From the NCBI GenBank assembly GCA_026770585.1, contig MU646376.1:702389-746487 (forward strand): 44,099 bases of DNA, in the 5' to 3' direction. The stretch is from Baffinella frigidus (lineage: Eukaryota > Cryptophyceae > Cryptomonadales > Baffinellaceae). Shown piece after piece: positions 22,301-37,300 of this stretch. Within the stretch, counting starts at the first letter, position 1. Each line of letters begins with the position of its first letter. The notes under the pieces are model-generated. The model was not told where the DNA came from. It did not search any database and was given only the letters and a program-made list of their open reading frames with translations. The position numbers were made by a program, and so were the translations under genes.

Positions 22301-25300
22301 ATTGAATTGAATTGAATCAAAATGGTTAAGATCAAATTGAATTAAATTCATCCCGACCGTGGTATCACACAAACCGCATTTCATTCCCCCTTCTGGATGC
22401 TCGTGCCTGCAATGTTTGACTTTGAGGGACTACCACACAGCGGGCAACGAAGGCATTTTCGGGCGCTGAGAGCCCGAGTTTCCGGTGCCTTATCCGCAGG
22501 AGCCCCCCTATGCCCCTATGGGTTGCCTACTGTAGGATCCTAGGTCTTGTCGCGTAGGTGTTATTCAAACTCCCTTTGAAGTCCGCTGTGTGGGTGACTG
22601 CGTCAAATATTGCAGGAACGAACATGCTATAGGTTTGGGTGAGCTGCGCAGCATCAACTTAGCCGATCAAAGTCACATTTCTCGCCGAAAGTCAACTCCA
22701 AGGCACCGTCGTGAAAAAGTCCCCCGTGCGACGGTTGACTGAACCGAACACGTTTTGTACCAGGACGGTGACTAATCCGGGCAGGCTTAGTACCAGGATA
22801 ATTCTTGATTAGTCAACTGCTGTGTGCAGGTGGAGTGGATGTCGGCCGAGGATGAAATGGTCGTTAACAGGTTGTGAGCCCCACCACCATTACAACAATC
22901 AAACCCGTGTATTTATTTTTTGAAATTTGGCGCTTCGTTTTTTTGAGCTATTCCGGTAGGTCTTGTCGCGTTTTCGATTTCGCGACTGCCAGACTTCACG
23001 ACTTCATTTGTACCATGAGATTTAAAACGGTGTGTTTTAAAACGTTTTACGACCTTTGAAACCTTTTTGAAGTCTGAAATCTTGAAATCTCGAAGTCGAA
23101 AACGCGACAAGTCCTACCGGAATAGCTCTACGTTTAAAATTTCAAAACGGTTATCCAATTCCGAGCATTTTCGTTGTGACATTGAGCGGGGGGGTTTCAG
23201 GTTTTGATTGCGTGGCGCGTGGTTGTTGAATGTGTGGTTTCCCGATTTTGGAGCAGGCAGCTTGTGATTGGGGTTGATTGAAATTTTAATTGCGTTTTGA
23301 TTGCGTGATTTTGAGAAAAGCAAACCACGTGTGGCAGGCAAACTTGTGGTCGGGGTGCAGGACCACAAGAACTCATTTTTTTTGGCATTGGGCGCTTTCT
23401 TTACATTTTGATTGCGTGGCCACGCAATCAAAACGTGAAAGGCGTGTAAGATGTATTTTTAAATGTGTGGTTTTGTTTATTTTGAGCAGGCAACTTGTGG
23501 TCGGGATGAAGGAGCACTGGACGGCCGCGCACCTCCACAGGGCCCTTGCCGCCCACTTCGCCTCCGTCCGGGTGCGGAAACCCTACTCCCCACACCCGAA
23601 ACAATATGTACCTCAAGGACAAACCCTGCACCACAAACAAAAACGTGCGTTGCGCGTGCAGGGTCTAGGATTTCAGGGGGGTTAGGTTGTAGGGTTCAGG
23701 GTTTGGGAGGAGAGGGAAGCACTTGACGGCCGCGGACCTCCAACGGGCGATACCCGTTGAGGCTAAAGGGCCTATCTAGGGCCTGTATCGAGAGTAATGA
23801 AGAAGAAAGAAGAGAAGATGCAAAAGAAGAAGAGAAGAGCAGGGCCCTCGCCGCCCACTTTGCGTCCGTCCGGGTTTGAGGGTTTAGGGTTCAGGGTGTT
23901 TGGGGTCCAGGGGTTGTTGTTCATTTACATTTTTAACAACCCCTGGTCCAGGGGTTGTTGTTCATTTACATATGTTGCGGGTTTAGGGTTTTCGGGTTTC
24001 GGGTTTAGGGTTTTGGGGTTTTCGGGTTGAGGGTTGACACCTCCACTGGGCGAAGTCTCTGTCCACTTAGCAGCCACCGGGGGCTTCACGGACACAGTGC
24101 ATCTAAACCATTTGTACTAGAATCTTATCCATTGCCCTGGATTCCCACCAGAATTTTGCCTTGATTTTACGGCGAAAATGACCTTGGCCGTTACTAAAAA
24201 GGCGCGGCCCACTTCGCCTCCGTTTGGGTGCGAAAACCCATGTCCTACACCCTTGAACACTGAACACTGAACACTGAACTCTGAACTCTGAACACTGAAC
24301 ACTGAACACTGAACACTGAACACTGAACACTGCACACTGCACACTGCACACTGCACACTGCACCCGAAACCTGAAATCCGAAACCCGAAACCCGAAACCT
24401 GAAACTCTAAACCCGAGAACAATCATAACTGAACAACGAATCCTGAACCCTGGACCCTACAATCGACGCGGTATATATTCCAGAAAACTAGCCTCTCTAA
24501 AACCCAATTTGGAATGCACAGGTGTTGGCATCCATGGTGTTTTTCCCCATAAATCCATCGACGTAGCATGCTTTCCAGAAAATTGGAATCTCTGAAAGCC
24601 AACGTGGAACGCACAGGTGTTGGCATTATTCCAGAAACGTCGATGGATTAATTTTAGAGAATCTGATTTGACTTTCTACAAACAATCTACAAACCAGTTA
24701 AACCAGTGCGGAATGCACAGGTGTTGGCAGCCATCTCTTCGACGAGAGACGTGTACCTTGAAGAGGTCCTCAAACCTGCAAACGTAAACCTGTCTTCAGT
24801 CGTTCTATTATCCGTGGTACAACCCACATTCCAGAACCTTTGATTATCTCACAACCAATGTAGAATTCTAAAAACCAATGTGGATTTTTCTGAAAAGCAA
24901 TGCGGAATTCAGGTGTTGGCAGGCATCTCCCCAACGAGAGACGTGTACCTTGCGTGCAAGACCCCGCGCGCGCTCGCCTCTCTCCCCGGTACAACCCTAC
25001 CACACAGCGGGCTACGGAGGGGGTTTCGGCCATTTTTTTTGTTTTGCCCTCTGGGCGCATGGCACGTTGTGTTTTCCCGACAAGAGACGTGTACAGTGGA
25101 CCTACCCTAACACATACCCGTCGGGGCCGGACTGATTGAGTATGTGTGGAGGGTATGTATGCGTTATGGTGTCCACCCTTCAGGCATACTTCCTTGCAGG
25201 GGGAAATCGGGGGCCGGCCGAAGGAGTTTGTGTGGAGGGTAAGTATGTGTTACGGTAGCCTGTGTTAGGGTAGGTGGACTGTACCTGGCGTGCACGACCA

Positions 25301-28300
25301 CGCAAGCTCTCGCCTCTCTCCGAACAGACTCTGTTCGTGGCCTACCCTAAACCTACCCTAAACCCTAAACCCTCAAACCGTGTCCTGCCCTAAACACTCA
25401 ACCCTCAACCCCAAACCCCAAACCCCAAACCCCAAACCCCAAACCCCAAACCCCAAACCCCAAACCCCAAACCATAAACCCTAATTCTTCAAACCTGAGC
25501 TCTAAACCCCAAACCCCAAACCCCAAACCAGCGCATGGGTACGACCTATCGGACGTGTGGCCGCTGCCCCCTCAGCCACAACGGGTATCGCACCCTAATC
25601 TTCGTATACGTTGCATACTTGGTGATATACGACTCTGGGTAGGTCCCTTGAGATTATCTTCTCTCTCGTGTGACCTCCCCAGAGCCCACCTCTCACCACC
25701 CTAAACACCCTGAAGTCTAAACCCTCAAAACCGGGCGGAGGTCAAGTGGGCTGTCAGGGCCCTGTGCCCCCCCCATTTGCCATACACGTGCGGCACCGGA
25801 CGAGAAGACCCAACGTCCGCGAGCGGTAAGGAAGAGTGTTCTCCAGCACGGTCGCCATGTATGCACCCCCACAGAGGCTTTCTCTATCGATCTCTCTCGC
25901 TCTCTCCCCCTCCCTCTCTCTATCTCTCTCGCTCCCTGTTACGCACCCCCCCGCGTGTACTGAGCACACTGGTCTTGTTCTTCTTCTTCTTCTTTACTTT
26001 CGATACAGGTCCGAAATGAGGCCCTTGAGCCTTGAGTTGAGTGATACAAAAGTCTATGGGCCTTAAGAAACCGGCGCACCTCGGAGACGTGAGCTATGCC
26101 ATTTGGCATATCTGCTAACCATGCGTATCCACACGGTGGGCTTCGAGGGTTGCCTACCGTAGGGTCCTAGGTCGTATCGCTTCGGGGTGATTCAAAATCC
26201 CTTCGTAGCCCGCTGTGTGGATAAGGGTGATCAATCTGGAGTCTCTTGGTCGCGTGCAGGCGGCGCACCCCGAGGCGAACAACGTGGCAGAGTGTGGCGG
26301 CGTGTGTCAAGCGTCAGTCCTCTCGTACGCTGGCGCCTTTGAGGTTCCACCCTCAACCCTGAGCCCAAAACCTTAACCTCAACCTAAACCTGAACCTAAA
26401 CACTACACTCTGAATCATACACCCGAAACCCGAAACTCTAAGAGACAACCTTCAACCACAAAACCCTAAACCCCTCCGTCCCGAAACCATAAACCATAAA
26501 CACCAAACACCAAACACCAAAACCCAAAACCCAAAACCCAAACCCTAAACCTGGAACCCTACACCCCAAACCAAAACCCCTAAACCCTAAACCCTAGACC
26601 CTAGACCCTAGACCCTGAACACTCTACTACATGGGCAGACGCATCAAAGCAAGCCGCATTCGTCAACGACGACAAGAACCCTAAACTCCAAACCACAAAA
26701 CCCACACCCTAAACCCCAAACCCTAAACACTACACCCTCAAATAAATAAATAAATAAATAGATAAATCTCCAATTCTAAACCCTCAACCCCAAACCCTAA
26801 AGCCTGAAACCTAAACTCTAAACCCCAAACCCTCAACCCCAAACCCGCAACCCAAAATCCTAAACCCCAAACCCTGAACCCCAAACCCTAAACCCTAAAC
26901 CCTCAACAGACGAAGCACAGCAAGCTGGACTTCGTCAACGACGGTCTACTCGATTCTCGCGGAATCCTCCTCCCCCTCGGTCTACACCCTAAACCCTGAA
27001 CACGTCCTCCCGCGCCGGCACGTCCTAAACCTCAAACCCCACACCTTCTGCTGACGACACACCCTGATCCCTGATCCTTGAACCCTGAAACCCGAAGCCT
27101 CAGCGCCAGACGCAACGCCAGTCATGTCCGCTGCCGCCCAAACCCTAAACCCTAAACCCTAAACCCTAAACCCTAAACCCTAAACCCTAAACCCTAAACC
27201 CTAAACCCTAAACCCGGAATCTTAAACCCTAAACCGTAATGCTACACCCTAAACCCTAAACCCTACACCCGAAACCCTTAACTTTAAACCCTGCAGCCTA
27301 ATACCTAAATCTTAAACCCGGAATCCCAACCCCTCAACCTTGAATGCTACACCCTAAACCCTCAACCCCAAAGCCAAAACCCCAACCCCTAACCTCAAAC
27401 CCCTAACCCCTAAACCCTAAACCCCAAACTGGCGACAGGCACGACGACCGACACGTCCCCCGGCACGCCCCTGGCGCTGACGTTCCATCGAAACATGCTC
27501 ATCAGCTCGCTTGAGCTCTTTTCGGGTAAACCCTACACCCTGCACCCTTCACCCTACACCCAACACCCTACACCCTACACCCTACACCCTGCACCCTACA
27601 CCCTACACCCTGCACCCTACAGCCTACATCCTACACCCTACACCCTAAAATCTGCACCCTGGACCCTAAACCCACGTTTATCAGATCGATTGGGCTCTTT
27701 TCAGATGCCTGCCCTGCGCGCTGTTTATCCTAGATGCTAAACCCTAAACCCTGAGCCCCGAACCCTAAACCCCAAACCCCAAACCCTAAACCCTAAATCC
27801 TAAACCCCAAGCCCTAAACCCTAAACCTCAAACCCTCAACACTAAACCCTAAACCCTAAACCCTAAACCCCACACCCCAAACCCTAAACCCTAAACCCTA
27901 AACCCTAAACCCTAAACCCTAAACCCTAAACCCTACACCCCAAACCCTGAACCCTAAAGCCCAAACCCTAAACCCACAGGGCTGGGATCGAGGGATCGGA
28001 GGGTGGGCGACCTTTCTGTCTGGAAGTTGACGGACAACTTCATGCTCAGACATAGCCTCTGGGGGTTGACAAGCACTACATGTAAAATACATGCATAGGC
28101 AGCCTATACATGTATTGTAGACTCCTGTTACAAAACATGCACACCGTGTCGGTATTAACGTAGGTCTCTTCATCGTGCACTCTAGCCCCTAAACCCTCAA
28201 CCCTACACCCTAACATTGAAACCCAGGGCTTGGAGCGAGGGATCGGAGGGTGCGCGACTTTTCCGTCTGGAAGTTGAGCGATGCCTTCATGCCCTACCTC

Positions 28301-31300
28301 GCAAAGGTGGAAACCCCATCTCCCAGAACCCCAAACACTAACAACCCTAAACCCCAACTCTTGCATGCCGTACCTTGCAGCGGCGTCACTTCCTATTGCA
28401 GCTACCAGTTGCAACTTGAAATGCAGTTGTATAGTTTCTACATGCACTGTAACAGGAGTCTGCAATACATGTATATCCTGTTATTTGCAGCCTGCGATGC
28501 CTTTATGCCCTACCTCGCAAAGGTCTAGCTCTGTCCCACTCACAATTGGGCTCGCCATTTTTTCGCCTCCCCCCGAAATTTCGTAGGTAAATTTCATGGG
28601 GGGGGGGGGGGGGTCAAAATTCACCTACGAAATTTCGGGGGGGGCGAAATAATGGCGAGCCCGAATTTAGTGGGACAGAGCTAGAAGGTGACACCCCGCG
28701 AAGCTCAGGTGCACCGGTTTCTTGGAAATGTAAGGTGCAACGGTTTCTTGAAACGGTTTCCTGGTGTAACGGTTTCTTGAAAATGTAAAGTCATCTGGGT
28801 GTCAACTTTAGTCTGCGTCTTGAAAGTGCTCGGACTCACCACATTAGTGAGAGCCCAAATAGACAGAGACAGCGCCAAGGGCCTTCGCATCCACGCTCTG
28901 TAGCATCCTGCGTCTCATCCATGCTCTGCACCCTAAACCCTAAACCCTAAACCCTAAACCCTAAACCCAAAACCGTCACGGGCTGTCGCGTCCGTTGAAC
29001 AGGTGCGGTTTGGTGTTTCGTGTAGCAGGTCCCACCAACCTTCACAGTCGGACCAAATCGAAGATTGTTTTGGGCCATTTCCTTCGGACAGAGGGGTCGA
29101 ATCCGACCCCTCCGTAGGGGAAACCCGAGATCTTAAAATCGACGATTTGTTCCCCTCCCGTGATGGTTGGCGGTCACTTCACCCGCCCCAACTGGTGTGT
29201 GCGGTCGCGCTCGGCTGGATTCTGCTCTGCAACACCCATGATTCCGTGGATTTACGGGTGTCTCATAAACTGCATTTGTTTGTGGCAGGTGTTATGTACG
29301 TTTTGGTGTTTGGTGTGGAAAACCATATACTCTAAACCCTCAACCCTCAACCCTAAACCCTAAACCCTAAAACCGTAAACCCGAAACCCGAAACCAGATA
29401 TACTGTGAAACGGGGCTTCCAGCTGATACGGCCGCGTGTGTGCAATGGTATCCTAAGCCCTAAACACTAAACCCTAAACCAAACACCCTAAACACTCAAC
29501 CCTAAACCCTTAACCCCACACCCCAAACCACAAACCCTAAACACCAAACCCTCAACCCCAAACCCCAAACCCCAAACCCCAAACACCAAACACCAAACAC
29601 CAAACACCAAACACCAAACACCAAACACCAAACACCAGACACCAAACCCCAAACACCAAACACCAAACACCAAACACCAAACCCCAAACCCCAAACACCA
29701 AACACCAAACACCAAACACCAAACACCAAACACCAAACACCAAACACCAGACCCCAAACCCTGAACCCACAACTCTAAGCCCTAAACCCTAAACCGTAAT
29801 CCCCCCTTTTCCCATTCGCCAGCATGCGTCCACTGGTACCCTCAACCCGATCAATTCTTTCAGGCAAATCATGAAAATGTCTTTCGAACCAAATCGGGGA
29901 TTGGGACAACATCTGACGCGGTGTGGTGTCATCCCGTATGTGGCCAGTAGGCGCATACGCCCTACCGTAGGGCCATAGGACCTGCCTAGGACCTCTATGG
30001 GATCAATTTTGACCCCATGGCCACATGGATATGCCCAGATGAACACATGTGAAACGGTGCGCTATTCTGTACCCAGATCAGCACATGTTGAAACGGTGCG
30101 GTGTGGTGTATCATCAGGTTAGAAGCCACGAACCAGAGCTCATAACCGTGTCAAGAAAAATGCAGAGATGACTGAATCTGTTCTTTTTCGATAGAAGGTT
30201 GAATGGGAGAAAATAGTTAGGGCATAGTAAATTCAATTAGACCTCCTACTTAAATGAAAACGCTAATTCGGGAACTGATTCAGTTATCTTTCAAGATGAA
30301 AGTAACCGCTTACTTCGAGTAGCGTGATTCCCACTTCATCAGATCCGAAACGGGGTCTACAGATCAACACATCTCAAACGGTGTGGTGTTAGGTGTTCAC
30401 ATCAACACGTCTGAAGTGGGGTGCTGCGTTCATCCTCAGGTCGAAAGGAGGTGGAGATAGAATCCATCCGGGAAAAGCTCGTAAGAGCGGCAGACACGGG
30501 GTACAATATGTAGTATAATACGGGAGGCATGTGCGGCGCTGACGCTGGTTGTTGGGCAATAAATTACCAATCTCTCTCAGGTCGAAAACGGGATCAATGG
30601 TCGTGACCGCGGACATGTCATTCCAACCCTTCTCCAACTGGGTCACCATCAACAACGAAGCTTGCCACCACGCCAGCTCATTTGAAATGGTAAATCCCTC
30701 CCAGGTGGCCAAATGTGGCGACCCGTAGACTTTTGGCGAAATTTGGCGACCCGTAGACTTTTGGCGAAATTTGGCGACTCGTATACTTTTGGCGACTTGA
30801 GCCCAGGGGTAATGTTGGGGTCATTCCAACCCTTTGCAAACTGGGTCACCATTAACAACGAGGCTTGCCACCGAACCACGCTGGAGGTCTGTCCTGGGTT
30901 AAGCTTGAGGGTTTAGAGCTAGGAGGTTTTGCTGGGGGTTTAGAGCTAGGAGGTCTTGCTGGGAGTTTAGAGGTTGGCGGTCTTGCTGGTTAGAGGTGTT
31001 GGGGTTTGAGGTCTTGGGGTTTAAGGTCTTGGGGTTTAGAGCTACGAGGTCTTGTCCCGCCTTGGTCCGGTTGACTATTCTCAAGTTGAGGATGGGACTG
31101 CGATTGCCAAGCACGTTTGCTGTGTTGGGGTTTCTCCCTTGTTTCGCGGTTTAACCCCAGCACCAATCCCTAAACTCTAAATTATAAACAGCCTTAAACC
31201 CTAAACCCTAAACAACCCTGAACAACAATAAACCCTAAACCCTTAACTAAACCATAAACCCTAACCACTAAACACTGAACACTGAACACTGAACCCACAA

Positions 31301-34300
31301 CACACTATGCCGAGAACTCAAAACCCAAACCCCCAAACCTTAAACTAAGCCCTAAACCCTAACCACTCTGAACTCAACCCTGAACACTGAACCCACAACA
31401 CTATGCCGTGAACCCTCAAACCTGGCGTGTCACACAGGCGGATGGAGTGCCTCTCGGAGCGATTGGCGAGGAGTGCTCAGCCTGGCAACCGGTCCTCGAC
31501 CCTAAGCCCTAAACCCAAAACCCCAAACCCCAAACCCTAAACCCTAAACTCTAAACCCTAAACCCTAAACCCTGAACCCTCAATCCTGGACCCTAAACCC
31601 CAAACCCCAAACCCCAAACCCCAAACCCCAAACCCCAAACCCCAAACCCCAATCCCCAATCCCCACACCTCAAACCCCAAACCCAAAACGTGAGGCAGGT
31701 GAGCGGTCTGGAGGCAGACGGCGAGGACGAGGTTGGGGAAAGTCCCCCCGAGGTACCGTCCCACACAAAAATACGTGTTCCCGTTTCGTGAATTTCCGGT
31801 GGGGGGCCAAAATTCACATTGTAAATGGGGGGGGGGGGCGAATTAATGAGGAGCCCAAATCAAGTGGGACATAGCTAGATGTTGGGGAGAGTCTCCCCGA
31901 GGTGCCGTCCCACTTGATTTGGAGACTCCGTGTTCAACGTCCAGGGTGCAGGGTTCAGGGTGTTGGGCTCTGAGTTTGGGGTGTAGAGTTTGCCTGATGG
32001 CTCCTCCTAGCTCTGTCCCACTTGATATGGGCTTTGACGTTGCGGACCCCCGAAGTGCCATCGAACACTCATATCCGGGAACACGTATTATTTTTCTTTT
32101 AAGAATCTGCCCGATAATTACTACGTAATCATTTTATTTGTGGAGTAATTTTCGCAGGGTTTTCCTGATGGATGCTGTCACTGTGAGGCACTCACGACTT
32201 TTGACTAACTCGACGTTTTCATAGTGCTGGTCCTGTCTGGTTCATGTATCGTCCCTTTGAAAAACGCTGCCTGTTTTAATATATAATAGTTTAATATATA
32301 TCATTTTAGTCAATAGCCGTTGGGGGACGTGCAGACCGTACACTCCAAACCTCAAACCCTGAACTCTCAACCCCAAACCCCAAACCCCAAACCCCAAACA
32401 CCAAACACCAAACACCAAACACCAAACCCCAAACACCAAACCCCAAACCATAAACCCTAAACCGCGACTGTTGGGGGACGTGCAGGTGCAAGGGAACCGA
32501 GTCGTGTCCTCGAACGATCGCGTCCAACTGTCCTTCGATCCGATCTGGGCGTGGGGCCTTCTCATCCTTGTCCACGACCGCGCTACAGGTATTGCAGAAT
32601 CACTAATCACTAGACCCTAATCTTTAGACCCTCATCACTATACCCTAATCCCTAGACCCGAATCCCTAGACCCGAATCCTTAGACTCTCTAGACGCTAAT
32701 CCTTAGACCCTTAGCCTTCGACCATCATGCTTACCTCACCCCCCTTCCCCCTTACAATCACGCAGCAATGAGTACCTAGTGCTGCCTCAGTCGACTCGGG
32801 CGTGGAGCCTTCTCATTCTCCTCGCGCCTGGCCAATATCCCCTAAGTGGCCAGTAGGCTCATACGCCCTACCGTAGGGCCCTAGGACCTGCCTAGGACCT
32901 GGCTTGGGTCTTTTAAGACCCCCTGACCACTTCAGGGATACGCACGACCGTGCCAATGTTACGATTTCGTGCCCTAACGTCCTCTTATACCTGTCACGTC
33001 CGCATATTAAGAGTGTCACGTCCTCTTATACCTGTCACGTCCACTTATTGAGGGGGTCACGTCCTCGTTTGGCAGATGAAAATACGGAGGCACTGGTCAA
33101 CGAGATCCGCGTGTGGTAAACACTCAACCCCAAACCCTACACCCCAAACCCTCAACCCTAAACCAAAACCCCAAAACCAAAACCCCCCCAAAACCCAACA
33201 CCAAAACCCCAAACCCCAAACCCCAAACCCCAAACCCCANNNNNNNNNNNNNNNNNNNNNNNNNNNNNNNNNNNNNNNNNNNNNNNNNNNNNNNNNNNNN
33301 NNNNNNNNNNNNNNNNNNNNNNNNNNNNNNNNNNNNNNNNNNNNNNNNNNNNNNNNNNNNNNNNNNNNNNNNNNNNNNNNNNNNNNNNNNNNNNNNNNNN
33401 NNNNNNNNNNNNNNNNNNNNNNNNNNNNNNNNNNNNNNNNNNNNNNNNNNNNNNNNNNNNNNNNNNNNNNNNNNNNNNNNNNNNNNNNNNNNNNNNNNNN
33501 NNNNNNNNNNNNNNNNNNNNNNNNNNNNNNNNNNNNNNNNNNNNNNNNNNNNNNNNNNNNNNNNNNNNNNNNNNNNNNNNNNNNNNNNNNNNNNNNNNNN
33601 NNNNNNNNNNNNNNNNNNNNNNNNNNNNNNNNNNNNNNNNNNNNNNNNNNNNNNNNNNNNNNNNNNNNNNNNNNNNNNNNNNNNNNNNNNNNNNNNNNNN
33701 NNNNNNNNNNNNNNNNNNNNNNNNNNNNNNNNNNNNNNNNNNNNNNNNNNNNNNNNNNNNNNNNNNNNNNNNNNNNNNNNNNNNNNNNNNNNNNNNNNNN
33801 NNNNNNNNNNNNNNNNNNNNNNNNNNNNNNNNNNNNNNNNNNNNNNNNNNNNNNNNNNNNNNNNNNNNNNNNNNNNNNNNNNNNNNNNNNNNNNNNNNNN
33901 NNNNNNNNNNNNNNNNNNNNNNNNNNNNNNNNNNNNNNNNNNNNNNNNNNNNNNNNNNNNNNNNNNNNNNNNNNNNNNNNNNNNNNNNNNNNNNNNNNNN
34001 NNNNNNNNNNNNNNNNNNNNNNNNNNNNNNNNNNNNNNNNNNNNNNNNNNNNNNNNNNNNNNNNNNNNNNNNNNNNNNNNNNNNNNNNNCCCTCTCCCGA
34101 ATACCGGTGACCGAACAATCTGAATGTTTTCGATGCTGGTACTAAACCGACAATTTTTGTCTGGCGTTGTTTTCGTGCGGGCCACTCGGGAGGCTTTGAA
34201 GCACGTCTTGCCCGGATATTTGGACATCACGTGACCAAAATTGCTGACTTTTGGCGTGTTTCCTTGGAAATAATCCAATAATTAACTTGAGAATGTTCCC

Positions 34301-37300
34301 CGTAGTGCTCCGAGTGGTTCGCCCCCTCCCCGAGAACCGGCGACCCCGTGCGTACTTGTTCTTCTTCTTTAGTACTCTCGATACAGGACCTGAATAGGCC
34401 CTTTAGCCTTGAGTTGAGTGATACCATAGTCTATGAGCCTTAAGAAACGAGCCCGCCTCGAAAAAACAACTGGAGCTTTGCCAAATCGGGATTTAGCATA
34501 GCTCTCGGCACCGCCAGATTGAGAGCTGAGCCTTCGTACGCACCCGGCAGACCCAACGAAGTAAAAGTCTGCATGAGCATTCAGTGAAAATGCATGCACA
34601 GAACATGAATGTACAGCAATTGGTGAAAAAATAAATGCATTTAGTGAAAATAATTGTTTTGCAGGTGAGAGACCGCCTGCATGCACTCAAGACTTCGCTC
34701 GACTCGTACTGCAACTACTTCACAACACGGTACTCATTTCAGAAGCGTTCAGTCATGGAGGCCTTTCTCACCCCCTGAGAGGGTTTGTGGTCCAAATTTT
34801 ACAATTCGCCAAGGTAAAAGTGTTTTGTATACTTTTAGATTTATCTCCTTTTGACATTTCAATCGAGACTTCGCTCGATTCGTACTGCAAATGCTCGACA
34901 ACACGATGCGGGGTTCGGTGTTTGGGGTTTATGGTTTGGTGTTTAGGGTTAGGGGTGTCGGGGGGGGAGCGAGAGACAGAGAGGGGGGGAGAGCGAGAGA
35001 CAGAGACGACGGTGCGGGGTCTACTCAGTCCCTGCTGGCTGAATTTGATTTCAAAATGATTTCAAAATCAAGTTCAGAATTGATTTCAAAATCAAGTTCA
35101 GAATTTTATTTTGACTCGTGAATATGATTTTGATTGTGGGCCAGGAACGTGATCGTCTGCAGTTTCAAAGTCAAAAATATATATATTTCAATATGAAATC
35201 ACCAAAACAAAATCCGAAATCGCCACGTGGAGACAGGCCGCTGTCGGTAGGTTCCAAGTTAATTTCGGAACAAGACAGATTCTGTCCCGCTATCTTAGGC
35301 TTCCCACGCCGAAGATAAGCGTGTATATTCTATTTTGGGCGTACAGTGATGCTATCCTACGCCTTTTCATGTGGACAGCTTCTGGTATGTTCCGAGATGA
35401 AAGTGGTGTGTGTGCTGTTCGATTCGCTGTTCGTCAAAAGTGAACTCATGTCAACTTCCGAAACTAGGTTCGAAGTGGTTTTCGTGAACCGCGGCTCGAC
35501 CTACCCTCCGCTGGATGCTTACCTCGATCAGCTCTTGGAGGCAGGTTCACCCCGGATCCGGGGTCTCTGTCAGGGTAAATATCAAGTCTAAAATCGATGA
35601 GTTGGTCCAACCGTGGGGGTTGGTGGACCTTGCTTAGCTCATAGAGGCAGGTTCACCCCTGATCACTGAACTCTAAACATTGAACACTCAACCCCGAACA
35701 ATGAACACTGAACACTGAACACTGAACACTGAACACTGAACACTGAACACTGAACACTGAACACTGAACACTGAACACCGAACACTGAACACCGAACACT
35801 GAACACTGAACACTGAACACTGAACACCGAACACTGAACACTGACCCCTGAACACTGAACCCCGAACAATGAACACTGAACCCTGAACACTGAACCCCGA
35901 ACAATGAACACTGAACCCTGAACACTGAACCCCGAACAATGAACACTGAACAATGAACAATGAACACTGAACACTGAACTCTGAACTCTGAACTCTGAAA
36001 CCCAAGACACTATTGCTGGTTGGTCCCGAATCAATCATGGTTGAAGCTGGTTGACCCCGACACCCTACCACGCCAGAGGGCTCGAGGGAAACCGACACTT
36101 TATCCACGCCAGATCTGGCGTCGTTGACTCAAGAATTCAGGAGATTTCCGGTGAAATATTTCAAATGTGGACGTTTCGAGCCCTCTGGCGTGGCCTTGGT
36201 ACCCTCCGCTCTATGCCTACCTTGCTCAGCTGATGGAATCAGGCTGGATTTAGATTTTAGGGTTTAGGGTTGGGGATTTAGGGTTAGGGATTTAGGATGG
36301 GATTTAGGGTTCAGGGGTTATGGTGTTGGGTGTCGGGTTGCTGACTGCCTTGCTCCGCTGAGGGGAGGCAGGTTGACCCGTGAACCCTGAACCCCGTGCA
36401 TAGTCGTGGATGCTGCATCATCCCGCATAATCGTGGATGCTGCATCATCCCGAAACCTCGAACCCCAAACCCCAAACCCCAAACCCCAAACCCCAAACCC
36501 CAAACCCCAAACCCCAAAACCCCCAAACCCCAAACCCCAAACCACAAAACTCAACCCCCACAGGGGTCTGCGAAAACAACGCGCTGGGAACGTTCGCGCC
36601 GTTTCAGTGCGAAGAGACGCCCGAAACCCAGGTGCGTCCTCAGCCCAAGGCAGTCATAGAGTCCTCTTATTCGCTTTAAGGCCGTCTACTTGCCCTAAGG
36701 CAGTCACCCGATCCTGGTGGGCAGTGTTGAAAAAGTTGATTTATGCAGTCAACTTTTGGGATGTGACCCGAGTTATGGGCTTTCTGGTCTTCTGTTGCTC
36801 GCGAAGGTGTGCGTTGTTGCTGTTTTTCTTCTCAGGGGGTGTATTTTTTTCTCAAGAGGTGTGTTTTTCGTTGTGAAGAGGTGTGTTTTTCTTCTCAACA
36901 GGTGTGTCTTTCGTTGTGAAGAGGTTTCTTTTTTTGAAAAGGTGTGTTTTTCTGCGCAGAACAAGGACGTGCCCGTCTCCGTCAACCTTTGCATCAAGAA
37001 GGTGACTTTTGCCACCCCGATGTTTTCCGCCACCCCGAATGATGCGCTTGTTGATAGACTCAGGGTTGGTTGGCTCAACGGATTTTCATTCATCACATCC
37101 ACCGGGGCACGATCTGGGAGGCGACACGCGAGAGCAGAAAGATGCTCTAGAGAGTCACCTACCCAGAGTCATATATCACCGAGTATACAACAGTATACGA
37201 AGATAATTGTGCTCACGCCGACTGCGGGTGCCACGCGGTGGACTACGGAGTTCCCACCACCCTGAACAAAAACGATCGTGTCCAACAAATTTGTACCAAA

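Larger units (their letters stand above)
18770..22829 (+). other. 4-kb intron between E10 and E11
   Basis: Phase 0 at both ends allows a direct join. It contains CCATAAA and CCCCAAA arrays, several SINE-like or foldback elements (described separately) and no exon I can support. It is also the most likely boundary if this is two genes. Confidence 0.5.
28307..32485 (+). other. 4.2-kb intron between E18 and E19
   Basis: It contains foldback elements (28525-28684, 29033-29165, 29931-30033, 30167-30288, 31757-31878), a CCAAACA array (29540-29760), a 28-bp tandem repeat (30713-30800) and CCCCAAA arrays. No exon is supported. The join E18/E19 is phase 0. Confidence 0.55.

Noticed and set aside
25776-25826. 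Possible exon ending GAGCG|GTAAGG
   Set aside because: No clear acceptor. E14 and E15 already join in phase, so there is no need for it.
33057-34278. Open frames of 336-384 codons on both strands
   Set aside because: They run through 850 N bases and CCCCAAA repeats and have no real coding content.
35653-36107. Long minus frames of FSVQCSV type (also MVYGLWF at 19721-20140 and GVWCLVF at 29488-29772)
   Set aside because: A 7-bp repeat read in any frame without a stop gives a 7-residue periodic peptide. All three frames are open, which is typical of repeats and not of genes.
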